DNA from: Actinomycetota bacterium
Lineage (GTDB): Bacteria > Actinomycetota > Actinomycetes > S36-B12
Assembly: GCA_009699465.1 (NCBI GenBank)
Contig: WLOE01000004.1
Coordinates: forward strand, 1-41,436
Reading direction: 5' to 3'
Length of the DNA stretch: 41,436 nt
In this document: positions 30,070-40,627 of the stretch, one piece after another
Position numbering within the stretch: position 1 is the stretch's first letter
Layout: each line of letters begins with the position of its first letter
The notes under the pieces: generated by a model
What the model saw: only the letters and a program-made list of their open reading frames with translations
The model's database searches: none
Told to the model about the DNA's origin: nothing
Translations under genes and position numbers: made by a program

Positions 30070-30147
30070 TTGGGGTCGCTTCAGTGCTTCCCCGAATGCC
30101 CTGAAGTCATAATCAGCAGTCCGAATCAACTATGAAGGTGGCGTCCC

Positions 30148-30591
30148 GTGCGCACGTACAGCCCAAAGGCCGGTGAGGTAACTCGCACCTGGCACGTTAT
30201 TGACGCTTCCGATGTTGTTCTCGGACGCCTTGCAACGCATGCAGCAGACTTGCTGCGCGGCAAGCACAAGACCACATATGCACCGCACATGGACCAAGGT
30301 GACTTCGTCATCATCATCAACGCTGACAAGGTCGCGTTGACAGGTCAAAAGCGTGAGCAGAAGAAGGCGTACCACCACTCCGGTTACCCAGGCGGCATGA
30401 AGTCGACCACGTACACCGAATTGCTTGCTAACGATTCACGCAAGGCTGTTGAAAAGGCTGTGAAGGGCATGATTCCTCACAACAAGATCGGCAAGCAGCA
30501 GCTTACGAAGCTCAAGGTGTACGGCGGACCCGACCACCCACATGCTGCACAGGCTCCACAGCCATTTGTGATCACCCAGATCGCTCAGTAG
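30148..30591 (+). CDS. rplM: 50S ribosomal protein L13
   Basis: GTG start; '[61 protein letters not shown]'. Confidence 0.97.
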   Translation: MRTYSPKAGEVTRTWHVIDASDVVLGRLATHAADLLRGKHKTTYAPHMDQGDFVIIINADKVALTGQKREQKKAYHHSGYPGGMKSTTYTELLANDSRKAVEKAVKGMIPHNKIGKQQLTKLKVYGGPDHPHAAQAPQPFVITQIAQ

Positions 30592-30623
30592 TCATCCCCA
30601 AGCCGGAACTTAACGAAGAGGAA

Positions 30624-31127
30624 ATGGCAGTGTCAGAGGCCACGATCGAAGACGTCGATATCGACATCGAAGAAGAGATTCCATCTGAGTACACCTCAGA
30701 GACCCCAGCGCGCGCTGTTGTTACTCGCGACATCGTTGTTGCACCCGCAGGTGCAACCGGCCGTCGTAAGCAAGCAATTGCTCGCGTGCGCATCGTGCCT
30801 GGTACCGGCAAGTGGACCATCAATGGTCGCGAACTTGACGATTACTTCCCGAACAAGGTTCACCAACAGGAAGTGAATGATCCATTCACAACCACTGGTG
30901 GCGAAGGCAAGTTCGACGTGATTGCACGGATCAACGGTGGTGGCGTTTCCGGTCAGGCCGGCGCACTTCGCCTCGGAGTTGCTCGTGCCCTCAACGAAAT
31001 TGATCGCGACGGCAACCGTCCTTCATTGAAGAAGGCTGGCTTCCTTACTCGTGATCCACGTGCCAAGGAACGTAAGAAGTACGGTCTGAAGAAGGCCCGT
31101 AAGGCTTCCCAGTACAGCAAGCGCTAG
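30624..31127 (+). CDS. rpsI: 30S ribosomal protein S9 with acidic N-terminal extension
   Basis: '[33 protein letters not shown] ... [24 protein letters not shown]'. Confidence 0.97.
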   Translation: MAVSEATIEDVDIDIEEEIPSEYTSETPARAVVTRDIVVAPAGATGRRKQAIARVRIVPGTGKWTINGRELDDYFPNKVHQQEVNDPFTTTGGEGKFDVIARINGGGVSGQAGALRLGVARALNEIDRDGNRPSLKKAGFLTRDPRAKERKKYGLKKARKASQYSKR

Positions 31128-31131
31128 TCCA

Positions 31132-32481
31132 TTGGGTCGGCTCTTCGGCACTGATGGCGTTCGCGGGCTCGCTAATCGCGATCTCACCGCTGAACTCGCA
31201 TTGGATCTTGCTGTTGCAGCTGCCCATGTACTTGGTGATGTTGGTGCTTTCGCTGGCCATCGTCCCCGCGCTGTCGTCGGTCGCGATTCCCGTATCAGCG
31301 GTGAATTTCTGGAATCGGCAGTAGTAGCTGGTTTAGCAAGCGCCGGTGTTGATGTCATTCTCTTGGGAGTGGCACCGACACCGGCTGTTGCATTTTTAAC
31401 TGACAAACTTGAATGCGATTTGGGCGTGATGCTTTCTGCATCGCATAACCCAATGCCTGATAACGGCATCAAATTCTTTGCACGTGGCGGCCACAAACTC
31501 GACGATGTCATCGAAGACGCAATCGAAGCACGCATGGGTGAAGATTGGGATCGCCCACTAGGAGCCGATGTCGGTCGCGTCATTGTTGAAGTGGATGCAG
31601 CAGTTCTTTACGAAGAAATGTTGCTCGCTTCTACTCCCCATCGTCTTGATGGCATCAAAGTTGTAGTTGATTGCGCCAATGGTGCAGCCTCGTTCATCGC
31701 ACCTGATGTGTACGAGCGCGCAGGTGCCCATGTCATTGCAATCCATGCACAGCCAGATGGTGTAAACATCAATGAGAATTGCGGCAGTACGCATTTGGGA
31801 GATCTTCAAGTAGCTGTGCGTGAACATAAGGCTGATCTGGGTATTGCTCACGATGGTGACGCTGATCGTTGCTTAGCAGTTGACGCCAGCGGAAATGTCA
31901 TTGATGGCGATCACATTCTGGCGATTCTTGCGATTGCCATGCGCGATGCAGGAACACTCACGAACGACACTGTTGTTGCAACAGTGATGGCCAATCTTGG
32001 TTTCAAAATCGCCATGCAAGCGCACAACATCACCGTGATCGAGACAGGTGTTGGGGATCGTTACGTACTTGAAGCAATGAAAACAGGCGGACTGGCTCTA
32101 GGTGGCGAACAAAGCGGCCATGTGGTGATGCTTGACCACGCAACCACGGGTGACGGCTTACTGACTGCCTTGCATTTGATGGCTCGCATGGCTCAAACCA
32201 AAGAGACTCTGGCTCAACTGGCTTCGCGTATCGAAAAGTTGCCGCAGGTATTAGTGAATGTTCCCGGGGTCGATAAGGCTGCTTTGGACACCAATGCAAG
32301 CGTTGCTGCTGCGGTCGCTGCTGCGGAAAGTGAATTGGGTGCAACCGGACGAGTCTTGTTGCGGTCATCAGGAACTGAGCCAGTTATTCGCGTCATGGTG
32401 GAAGCGCAAAGTGAAGAGCTTGCACAAAGAATTACTGATCAGCTCGCTGCAGTGGTGCTGGCCGAACTTTCCCTAACGTAG
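31132..32481 (+). CDS. glmM: Phosphoglucosamine mutase
   Basis: TTG start; '[23 protein letters not shown]', catalytic '[19 protein letters not shown]'. Confidence 0.97.
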   Translation: MGRLFGTDGVRGLANRDLTAELALDLAVAAAHVLGDVGAFAGHRPRAVVGRDSRISGEFLESAVVAGLASAGVDVILLGVAPTPAVAFLTDKLECDLGVMLSASHNPMPDNGIKFFARGGHKLDDVIEDAIEARMGEDWDRPLGADVGRVIVEVDAAVLYEEMLLASTPHRLDGIKVVVDCANGAASFIAPDVYERAGAHVIAIHAQPDGVNINENCGSTHLGDLQVAVREHKADLGIAHDGDADRCLAVDASGNVIDGDHILAILAIAMRDAGTLTNDTVVATVMANLGFKIAMQAHNITVIETGVGDRYVLEAMKTGGLALGGEQSGHVVMLDHATTGDGLLTALHLMARMAQTKETLAQLASRIEKLPQVLVNVPGVDKAALDTNASVAAAVAAAESELGATGRVLLRSSGTEPVIRVMVEAQSEELAQRITDQLAAVVLAELSLT

Positions 32482-33463
32482 TTCGAGTCCAAATTCGTTG
32501 CTGTAGTAGCAGCGTCAGCCACCCTGCTATTGCCATGCCAGCAATATTCACGACCAGTTGTGCCCCACTTCCAAGCACTTGGCTCCAGATGCCATAAGCC
32601 AGCCCAAGGGCAATATTTCCTGAAGCAGGGATCGTGGTGACTGAGATAAAGACTCCGATGAGACCGCTGCCCTTTGCGGACGTGAGCGATAACACGCCAG
32701 CTGCACCGGCGATCAGTGCAACAGCAAGTGACCACCAGTTCACGTTATAGATGAAACTTGTTCCAGGGCGGGCGGAGTTTAATTCACTGAAATCGACAAC
32801 ATTGGTCAGGTTAAGAATCAGGGCCAAAGTTGTGGTGAAGGCAATTGAAATCGCAAACCCAAGAATCAGTGTGCGCAGGGCCTGGCGGAACAACATTGGT
32901 CGTTTGCGCACCATCGCAAGCCCAAGTGCGGCAATCGGTACAAACTCTGGTCCAAGGACCATTGCGCCAATTAACACGATGGTGGAATCAGTGAGGATTG
33001 CGATCGAGGCTAAGAGCGTGGCTAACACCATGAAGCTCAAGTAGGTCCAATTGAAATGGCTATCGTCATATGCACGTTCGGTGACCTCGGCCCACACAAC
33101 CGCGTCATCACCCTGACCAGGGGCGTCTTCCTCGGCCGTGAGGCCTGGTCGGGAAATCCAGGTCTCAACGGGATTGAGAGCGATGGTGCCCTCTTGGTGG
33201 ACTCCTAAGCGGCGTAGTTCATCCACAAGTTGATTGGCCCGCTCCCGGGGGATATCGGCGATGAATACATCCCCAAGAGGTTGCAGGCTCGCCCCGCGCA
33301 GCACTGTCAGGCTGCTGATGTGTGGTTCTGCGGTGAGCAGTCCTTCCACGGCAGGACTGAGTTGGGCAGTTGTACTCACGCGCAGGCTCAGCATGAGCCC
33401 ATCCAACACCGTGAGCCCCGTAGGCTGGGGCCTATGTGCGGGATCGTGGGATATGTCGGGCAA
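32432..33463 (-). CDS. DUF389 family membrane protein
   Basis: '[52 protein letters not shown]' typical of DUF389; start ambiguous (33463, 33409 GTG or 33394 ATG). Confidence 0.85.
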   Translation of the reverse strand: MPDISHDPAHRPQPTGLTVLDGLMLSLRVSTTAQLSPAVEGLLTAEPHISSLTVLRGASLQPLGDVFIADIPRERANQLVDELRRLGVHQEGTIALNPVETWISRPGLTAEEDAPGQGDDAVVWAEVTERAYDDSHFNWTYLSFMVLATLLASIAILTDSTIVLIGAMVLGPEFVPIAALGLAMVRKRPMLFRQALRTLILGFAISIAFTTTLALILNLTNVVDFSELNSARPGTSFIYNVNWWSLAVALIAGAAGVLSLTSAKGSGLIGVFISVTTIPASGNIALGLAYGIWSQVLGSGAQLVVNIAGMAIAGWLTLLLQQRIWTRTTLGKVRPAPLQRADQ

Positions 33464-35275
33464 AAGCAGGCTCTAGAAATCGTGGTGGCTGGCCTTCGTC
33501 GGCTGGAATACCGCGGTTATGACTCTGCTGGCGTAGCAGTGCTTGCCGACGGTGCCTTGGATACCCGCAAAAAAGCCGGCAAGTTGGTCAACCTTGAGAC
33601 ACTGCTCGGCGAAAACCCACTTCCAGACTCCACCACCGGAATCGGTCATACCCGTTGGGCAACCCACGGTGGTCCAACCGACCGCAATGCCCACCCGCAT
33701 GTGAGTGAGGACGGCTCAGTAGCGATCATCCACAACGGCATTATCGAGAATTTCACCGAACTTCGTGAAGAGCTCACACAAGCTGGAGTCAAGCTCACCT
33801 CTGACACGGACTCTGAGGTCGTTGCGCACCTACTTGCACGCGTGCTGCCAACAGTTGGCGATCTGACGGTTGCAATGCGTGAAGTCTGCAAAGAGCTTGA
33901 AGGCGCATTTACCTTGGTTGCCGTGTCACCGCTCTACCCAGATGTGGTGGTCGGAGCTCGTCGCAATTCCCCATTGGTAGTTGGCGTTGGTGATGGAGAG
34001 AATTTCCTGGCCTCGGACGTTGCAGCGTTCGTTGACCACACTCGCAATGCACTGGAACTTGGCCAAGATCAAATCGTTACATTGACGCCAGAAGGTGTGA
34101 CGGTCACTGACTTCTTTGGCGAGATTGCACCTGTTCGTCCATTTACTGTTGATTGGGATGCATCTGCTGCCGAAAAGGGCGGCTATGACCTCTTTATGTT
34201 GAAGGAAATTGCGGAGCAACCAAAGGCCGTTGCAGATTCCCTTCGCGGTCGCATGACCAAAGAGGGTCGTTTGCAACTTGACGAAATGAGTCTTTCCGAC
34301 GACGACCTTCGTGGCGTTGACAAGGTAGTGGTTGTTGCATGTGGCACGGCGTATCACGCAGGTTTGGTTGCGAAGTATGCAGTTGAGCATTGGACGCGCA
34401 TTCCGGTCGAGGTAGAAGTTGCTAGTGAATTCCGCTACCGCGATCCGATCGTTGGTCCTGGAACACTCGTGATTGCTATCTCGCAATCGGGTGAAACGAT
34501 GGACACACTTATGGCTTTGCGTCACGCAGCAGAGCAAGGTGCCCGTACCCTTGCAATTTGTAACACCGTAGGTTCAACAATTCCTCGCGAATGCGATGGT
34601 GTTCTGTATACCTATGCAGGCCCCGAAATCGCGGTGGCATCCACAAAAGCATTTCTCACTCAGATCATCGCTGCCTATCTGATCGGCTTGTACTTGGCGC
34701 AAGTTCGTGGCGCAATGACCAGTGATGAGATCCGAGCAATCCTTGATGAACTCGACAATATGCCTCAGGCCGTTGACCTTGTTCTCGACACTGTTGAACC
34801 GGTTCGTGCAATTGCGCGTGAACTTGCCGACGCAAAATCAGTGCTCTTCATTGGCCGCCATGTGGGTTTCCCTGTTGCCCTTGAAGGCGCATTAAAGCTG
34901 AAGGAACTCGCCTACATGCATGCAGAAGGTTTTGCAGCAGGTGAGTTGAAGCACGGGCCGATCGCCTTAATAGAAGAAGGCGTGCCGGTTGTAGTCATCG
35001 TTCCTTCGCCAAGTCACTTCTTGCACGACAAGGTGATTTCGGCTATCCAAGAAGTGCGTGCTCGTGGTGCACATATCGTGGCTATTGCAGAAGAGGGTGA
35101 TGAAAAGATCGTGGCCTTTAGTGATCACATCATTCGGGTTCCCGTTGTACCGCCCCTCATGCAGCCATTGGTTTCCACTGTGCCACTTCAAGTATTCGCC
35201 TGTGAAATGGCAACAGCTAAGGGTCATGACGTTGACCAGCCACGTAACTTGGCTAAGTCCGTCACAGTGGAATAG
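33434..35275 (+). CDS. glmS: Glutamine-fructose-6-phosphate aminotransferase (isomerizing)
   Basis: ATG at 33434: '[36 protein letters not shown]'; 613 aa ending 'PRNLAKSVTVE'. Confidence 0.98.
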   Translation: MCGIVGYVGQKQALEIVVAGLRRLEYRGYDSAGVAVLADGALDTRKKAGKLVNLETLLGENPLPDSTTGIGHTRWATHGGPTDRNAHPHVSEDGSVAIIHNGIIENFTELREELTQAGVKLTSDTDSEVVAHLLARVLPTVGDLTVAMREVCKELEGAFTLVAVSPLYPDVVVGARRNSPLVVGVGDGENFLASDVAAFVDHTRNALELGQDQIVTLTPEGVTVTDFFGEIAPVRPFTVDWDASAAEKGGYDLFMLKEIAEQPKAVADSLRGRMTKEGRLQLDEMSLSDDDLRGVDKVVVVACGTAYHAGLVAKYAVEHWTRIPVEVEVASEFRYRDPIVGPGTLVIAISQSGETMDTLMALRHAAEQGARTLAICNTVGSTIPRECDGVLYTYAGPEIAVASTKAFLTQIIAAYLIGLYLAQVRGAMTSDEIRAILDELDNMPQAVDLVLDTVEPVRAIARELADAKSVLFIGRHVGFPVALEGALKLKELAYMHAEGFAAGELKHGPIALIEEGVPVVVIVPSPSHFLHDKVISAIQEVRARGAHIVAIAEEGDEKIVAFSDHIIRVPVVPPLMQPLVSTVPLQVFACEMATAKGHDVDQPRNLAKSVTVE

Positions 35276-35277
35276 CC

Positions 35278-36792
35278 ATGATTACGCTGCACGATGTCGC
35301 GGCAATCCGAGCGGCAGAACATGCACACTCGGATGAGCTCAATAGTGGTGTGCTCATGGACCGTGCGGCACATGGAGTCTCAGCAGCAGTCATTGATTTA
35401 TTGCAACAGGTCTTTGGACGTGTTGTTGGCTCACGCGTGGTGCTGCTCGTAGGGTCAGGAAACAATGGAGGCGACGCCCTTTTCGCTGGTGCAAAACTCT
35501 TGCGCCGTGGTGTTCGGGCCAGTGCTATTACATCTTCGTCAAGATTTCACCCAGGAGGAGCTGAAGCCTTCACCTCGGCCGGTGGACTGCTCATGCCTTG
35601 GAGCGCGGAAGCCCTTGCCGATCTCCAAGCCGCGGATTTGATAATCGACGGATTGCTCGGCATCGGCGCTGTGGGTGATCTACGCGCACCGATGGATGAA
35701 ATCGTGGCGGCGACAAGAAGCGTACGTGGACTCATCGTTTCCGTTGATGTGCCTACCGGAGTCGATGCGGATACGGGAGCGATTGCAAATGAAGTCGTTG
35801 ATGCAGATCAAACAGTCACCTTTGGTGGAGTGAAACCCGGACTACTTGTGAACCCCGGCAAAGAGTTCTGCGGGGGAGTTCGGCTCGTTGATATCGGCAT
35901 CACTGATGCACTGGATGTGTGTGGTGGTTGTCTGGATGCCAATGACGTTGCACTGTGGATCCCTGAGGCAGATGCAAGTGACTACAAATATCGTCGTGGT
36001 GTTGTTGGGTTGCTTGCAGGAAGTGAGCGGTACCCAGGAGCGGCGTTTCTCACAACTGCCGCAGCATTGTGTGCGGATATCGGGATGGTCGAATATTTCG
36101 ATCGAGGTGATGGGCTTGCCCGGGACGTTGTGATGGCACATCCACCAATCGTGACAACCTTTGCTGATCCAGCATCAAACTCTCGTGTTCGCGCGTGGGT
36201 GGCAGGTCCTGGTTTCAGCGGCACGGCACATGATGCTGAAGCCGTTCATGCGGTGTTGCGATGTTCGGTACCTGTCGTGCTTGATGCCGGAGCATTAACT
36301 GTGATTGCGGCTGATGAGTCATTACGCGCAGCAGTGATTGCACGAGAATTCCCAACGATTATCACGCCACATGAGGGTGAGTTTGCTCGGCTCAGTGATG
36401 CAGATCTTGCTTCGAATCGACTCGGGGCGGCTTTTGAGTGTGCACGAGCGCTGAACGTGATTGTGGTGTTGAAGGGCTCGGGCACAATCGTCGTGAGCCC
36501 TGAAGGAATCCTGTTCATCGATGTTTTGGGCACGCCTGCACTAGCGACAGCCGGTAGTGGAGATGTGTTGAGTGGCCTCATGGGGGCACTCCTTGCCGGG
36601 GCAGTAGCGCGATCCGGTGTTGACATTGATGACACCACAGCGACAGAAGTGGCTGCTGCAGCAGTATGGCTACACAGTGAAGCTGGGCGAATCGCGTCAC
36701 AGGGAGGTCTGCCCGTCACGGCTCACCAAATTGTGCAAGCACTACCCGCAGCAGTAGCCGCCGTTCGCCGACCGGGAAGAATGGGCTCATGA
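35278..36792 (+). CDS. nnr: Bifunctional NAD(P)HX epimerase/dehydratase
   Basis: YjeF-N 'VVLLVGSGNNGGDALFAGAKLLRRG' and carbohydrate-kinase-like 'TPALATAGSGDVLSGLMGALLA'. Confidence 0.93.
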   Translation: MITLHDVAAIRAAEHAHSDELNSGVLMDRAAHGVSAAVIDLLQQVFGRVVGSRVVLLVGSGNNGGDALFAGAKLLRRGVRASAITSSSRFHPGGAEAFTSAGGLLMPWSAEALADLQAADLIIDGLLGIGAVGDLRAPMDEIVAATRSVRGLIVSVDVPTGVDADTGAIANEVVDADQTVTFGGVKPGLLVNPGKEFCGGVRLVDIGITDALDVCGGCLDANDVALWIPEADASDYKYRRGVVGLLAGSERYPGAAFLTTAAALCADIGMVEYFDRGDGLARDVVMAHPPIVTTFADPASNSRVRAWVAGPGFSGTAHDAEAVHAVLRCSVPVVLDAGALTVIAADESLRAAVIAREFPTIITPHEGEFARLSDADLASNRLGAAFECARALNVIVVLKGSGTIVVSPEGILFIDVLGTPALATAGSGDVLSGLMGALLAGAVARSGVDIDDTTATEVAAAAVWLHSEAGRIASQGGLPVTAHQIVQALPAAVAAVRRPGRMGS

Positions 36793-37919
36793 CCAGGGCG
36801 CGTGCAGTCATCGACCTCAATGCAGTGGGTCATAACCTGGCACTTATTCGAGCTGCGGCCCCAAATTCCCAGGTTTTGGCAGTAGTGAAAGCCGATGCCT
36901 ACGGACACGGACTCGTGCAAATTGCGAAGGCGGCTCGCGCAGCGCACGCTGATTACCTTGGTGTTGCACTTCTGAATGAAGCTGTGGAGCTACGTGAGGC
37001 CGGTGATGACGGTCCACTACTTGCTTGGCTATGGACCCCAGGTGATCCGGATCTTCTGGAATGTCTTAAGCGCAATGTGCAGATTTCTGTTTCATCAATG
37101 TGGTCACTCATCGAGGTGACGCAGGCCGCTGCGCAAGCGGGCACTGTTGCCCGTATCCATGTGAAGTTAGATACCGGCCTATCGCGCAACGGTGCAGACG
37201 AAGAAGAGTGGGATGAGTTGTTTGCTGCGGCCAAGGCTCTGCAGTCTCGTGGTCGCATCGAAGTCGTTGGCATCTGGTCGCACTTAGCTAATGCAAGCCT
37301 GGAAAATGACTCTTCAATTGCACGACAGCGGGCGCGATTCCTTGACGGTGTTGCGAGAGCGAAAGCTGCAGGAATTGAGCCACAGTTGCTGCACTTAGCA
37401 AATAGTGGTGGAGCGCTTGCCTATCCAGACACTCAATTCGACATGGTGCGTATTGGCATTGCGATGTATGGCGTATCTCCCTTGGATCCACACAGTGCCC
37501 AACGCTTCGATCTCAGAGCGGTAATGTCATTGCACGCGAAGTTGGCGCACGTGAAAACCATTCGCGCGGGTCAGTCTGTGTCTTATGGAGGAACCTGGAC
37601 AGCCAGCGAACCGACTCGCATTGGTCTTGTACCTATCGGATACGCCGATGGAATTCCTCGGGCAGCTCAGGATGCGCATGTCATGGTCAATGGCGTGCAA
37701 TGTGAGGTGCTCGGACGCGTGGCGATGGATCAGTTCGTCATTTCACTGCCTGACGCAGTAGGTGAAGTAGCTGCGGGTGACGACGTCGTCATTTTTGGAG
37801 ACTCAAGTGACGGAACACCTTCGGCAGATTCTTGGGGAAGTGCCAGCAACACCATCGGATATGAAATTGTCACTCGCATCGGATCAAGAATCCCACGCGA
37901 GTATCAAGGTCAATCATGA
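36789..37919 (+). CDS. alr: Alanine racemase
   Basis: 'VLAVVKADAYGHGLVQIAKAA' (PLP Lys motif), 'VKLDTGLSRNG', 'IGYADGIPRA'. Confidence 0.96.
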   Translation: MTRARAVIDLNAVGHNLALIRAAAPNSQVLAVVKADAYGHGLVQIAKAARAAHADYLGVALLNEAVELREAGDDGPLLAWLWTPGDPDLLECLKRNVQISVSSMWSLIEVTQAAAQAGTVARIHVKLDTGLSRNGADEEEWDELFAAAKALQSRGRIEVVGIWSHLANASLENDSSIARQRARFLDGVARAKAAGIEPQLLHLANSGGALAYPDTQFDMVRIGIAMYGVSPLDPHSAQRFDLRAVMSLHAKLAHVKTIRAGQSVSYGGTWTASEPTRIGLVPIGYADGIPRAAQDAHVMVNGVQCEVLGRVAMDQFVISLPDAVGEVAAGDDVVIFGDSSDGTPSADSWGSASNTIGYEIVTRIGSRIPREYQGQS

Positions 37920-39010
37920 GTCCAAGCGTTCCCGGCGCTTTAAAAATCGCCGGTGGAAGTTTGATTGCGGTGGGAACCGTAGCGGCAGGTGCAGCGATTG
38001 GCCTTGCCGTGCAGCGCCGAGTCGTAGCCCGCACAATGCAATCAGATGGTGATTGGAAACTCCCAACATTTACGCCACAGGTACATGAATTTGAGACATC
38101 CGATGGAACCGCACTTCATGTTGAGATTGATGAATATGTCGGATCGGGAACGCCCATCACTGTGATTTTGTGCCATGGGTATGCCTTGAGTTCAGCTTCG
38201 CTCCTTTTCCAGCGGGCCGTGCTCGAGGATCGCGCTCGCGTGATTTCCTATGACCAGCGCAGCCATGGGAAATCGGCTCAGTCCAATGAGAAGTTCGAAA
38301 CAGTTGACCAACTCGGTCATGACCTGAGTGAACTTATTGATGTCTTTGCACCTAGTGGGCCGTTGATGCTTCTCGGTCATTCCATGGGTGGCATGACCAT
38401 CATGGCCTTGGCTGAGCAGCGTCCAGAATTATTCCGTGATCGAGTTAAGGCAATTTCATTTATTTCCACGACTGCTGGTGGTCTGAGAGAAGTGACGTTT
38501 GGTATGCCGGTAGTGATGCGGGCAATCGTGCATCGAGCAGCCCCGGCAATGGCATCTGTGCTTGCAAAAACAAAAGGCATCGTAGAAGTAGGGCGCAGGG
38601 CTAGTAGCGATTTATCAGAAATGATCTTCCGCTCGTATTCATTTGGTGCGCACCCCTCGAAGGAGGCAAGTGCCTTTGTTGCTGAAATGATCGATTCAAC
38701 TCCTATTGATGTACTGGCAGAGTTCTTGCCGGCCTTACAGGAGCACGATAAATATGATGTGCTGCCAACATTGGCGCATTGCGATGTTGTCGTGATTGTT
38801 GGTGATTCTGATCGCCTGACACCTGTGGTGTTGAGCGAGCGCCTGGCTGCGGGAATTCTAGGTTCGAAACTGGCTGTCATTCACGACAGTGGCCACATGG
38901 TTGGCATCGAGCATCATGACGAAGTCAACCAATTACTTCTCGAACAATTCGAACGTGTCGAAACTGGGCTCGGTAAGAAGTCCAGAAAGGCTGCATCGCT
39001 GTGGTCGTAG
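37916..39010 (+). CDS. Alpha/beta hydrolase with N-terminal membrane anchor
   Basis: 'PITVILCHGYALSSASLLFQRAVLEDRARVISYDQRSHGKS', nucleophile elbow 'LLGHSMGGMT'. Confidence 0.9.
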   Translation: MSPSVPGALKIAGGSLIAVGTVAAGAAIGLAVQRRVVARTMQSDGDWKLPTFTPQVHEFETSDGTALHVEIDEYVGSGTPITVILCHGYALSSASLLFQRAVLEDRARVISYDQRSHGKSAQSNEKFETVDQLGHDLSELIDVFAPSGPLMLLGHSMGGMTIMALAEQRPELFRDRVKAISFISTTAGGLREVTFGMPVVMRAIVHRAAPAMASVLAKTKGIVEVGRRASSDLSEMIFRSYSFGAHPSKEASAFVAEMIDSTPIDVLAEFLPALQEHDKYDVLPTLAHCDVVVIVGDSDRLTPVVLSERLAAGILGSKLAVIHDSGHMVGIEHHDEVNQLLLEQFERVETGLGKKSRKAASLWS

Positions 39011-39465
39011 TTGAATCAAGGGACCGCATGCATGAACTTGGCATGCACGTCGCGCGTGTCCTGCACCCTGGGGATCTTGTTGTTCTCGTTGGTGAACTTG
39101 GGGCAGGCAAAACAACCTTCACCCAAGGAATAGGCAAAGGCCTAGGGATTAGTGAGCCAGTGACAAGCCCGACGTTTGTTATTGCTCGTGCGCATGTGGA
39201 CGGTATACATCCTTTAGTGCACGTTGATGCGTACCGGTTAGGTTCAACAATCGAACTTGATGAGCTGGATCTTGATACTGACGTAAGTTCCAGTATCACA
39301 GTTGTTGAATGGGGCGAGGGTAAAGTCGAACAGCTTGCAGATGATCGACTGATCATTGCAATTATGCGATCTGATGAAGACGATGACACTCGAACGGTTG
39401 AATTCACAGGTGTAGGCACTCGCTGGAATGAATCAGTGTTACGTGATTTGAGTTCACCATGGTGA
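39001..39465 (+). CDS. tsaE: tRNA threonylcarbamoyladenosine biosynthesis ATPase TsaE
   Basis: GTG start; 'LVVLVGELGAGKTTFTQGIGKGLGISEPVTSPTFVI', 'HVDAYRLGS'. Confidence 0.95.
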   Translation: MVVVESRDRMHELGMHVARVLHPGDLVVLVGELGAGKTTFTQGIGKGLGISEPVTSPTFVIARAHVDGIHPLVHVDAYRLGSTIELDELDLDTDVSSSITVVEWGEGKVEQLADDRLIIAIMRSDEDDDTRTVEFTGVGTRWNESVLRDLSSPW

Positions 39466-40175
39466 TGCTTGCCATGGACACTTCCTCGCCGGCAAGTTCG
39501 GTGGCAGTTCTTGATGGCGATGTGCTGTTGGCACATGAAGTGCATGTGGATCCACGCAATCACGCTGAAGTTCTTGCAGTGCTGGTGCAGAAGGCCCTGG
39601 CGACTGCGGGCTCCCCACGTGTCACGGGAGTTGCCGTGGGCGTTGGACCCGGCGCGTACACAGGCCTTCGCGTTGGAGTGAGTTCGGCTAAGGCCTATGG
39701 GCTGGTCTGGGATGTGCCCGTCATTGGCGTGTGTTCATTGGATGCGATGGCGCTTGCGGTGTCAGATGCGGTAGATCAGCCTTTTGTTTGTGCGATTGAC
39801 GCGCGACGCAAGGAGGTCTACTGGGCGCAATATGACGCTGATGGCCAGCGAGCGTCTGGTCCGCATGTGCAGCGACCAAGTGAGATTGCCGCGCAAGTGC
39901 GAATGCTGCCCTGGTTTGGTGACATAGCGATGGCGTACATGGAGCAGTTACAAGCGCAGATTGCTGACACTGTCGCGTATCCGGATGCGCGAGATGTCGC
40001 CCGTTTTGCTCTTCACCATCTGCAGTCTGGCTATGTGATCAATGATTCCCGAGCCGAATTGTCAACCCATGGGCATGACGATGGCGCGACTGCGTTGGCG
40101 TTATCGGGTCAGCGACTTTTGGCTCCGTATCCGTTGTATGTCAGGCGACCTGATGCGGTGGAGCCAACCAAATGA
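39459..40175 (+). CDS. tsaB: tRNA threonylcarbamoyladenosine biosynthesis protein TsaB
   Basis: 'MLAMDTSSPASSVAVLDGDVLLAHE', 'VAVGVGPGAYTGLRVGVSSAKAYG'. Confidence 0.95.
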   Translation: MVMLAMDTSSPASSVAVLDGDVLLAHEVHVDPRNHAEVLAVLVQKALATAGSPRVTGVAVGVGPGAYTGLRVGVSSAKAYGLVWDVPVIGVCSLDAMALAVSDAVDQPFVCAIDARRKEVYWAQYDADGQRASGPHVQRPSEIAAQVRMLPWFGDIAMAYMEQLQAQIADTVAYPDARDVARFALHHLQSGYVINDSRAELSTHGHDDGATALALSGQRLLAPYPLYVRRPDAVEPTK

Positions 40176-40627
40176 AACTTGAACCCATGCGGTGGTGGCA
40201 TATTGATCAAGTCCACGAACTCGAGCAGCAACTTTTTCCGGTTGATGCGTGGAGTAAAGAACAGTTCTGGTCGGAGTTGGCGCAGCCAACCCGCAGGTAT
40301 GTGGTTGCGATCGAAGGCGGTTCAGTTCTGGGGTATTACGGTCTGTTTGCTCTGGCACCACAATCCGATGTTCAAACCATCGCAGTGAGCCCAGAGGCGC
40401 AAGGTCGTGGGCTTGGAGCTCAACTCTTGAATTCACTTATTGAAGAAGCGCTTGCGCAAGGGTGTGAACAAGTCATGCTTGAAGTGCGATCGGATAACGC
40501 TGCAGCACTTGCGCTCTACGCTCGTTTTGAATTTGAAGCATTGAATGTTCGAGCTGACTATTACGCCCACGGTGTTGATGCAGTAGTAATGCGCCAGAAA
40601 CCACTCAAGATGGTCGTGGCATCATGA
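40172..40627 (+). CDS. rimI: Ribosomal-protein-alanine N-acetyltransferase
   Basis: '[21 protein letters not shown]', '[23 protein letters not shown]', '[20 protein letters not shown]'. Confidence 0.93.
   Translation: MKLEPMRWWHIDQVHELEQQLFPVDAWSKEQFWSELAQPTRRYVVAIEGGSVLGYYGLFALAPQSDVQTIAVSPEAQGRGLGAQLLNSLIEEALAQGCEQVMLEVRSDNAAALALYARFEFEALNVRADYYAHGVDAVVMRQKPLKMVVAS

Noticed and set aside
33300-33434. glmS ribozyme upstream of glmS
   Set aside because: The region upstream of glmS is coding for the DUF389 protein and no glmS ribozyme core was recognised; that ribozyme is known mainly in Firmicutes.
33926-34537. 203-aa minus-strand ORF opposite glmS
   Set aside because: Antisense shadow of a highly conserved gene, Cys/His/Asn-rich translation.
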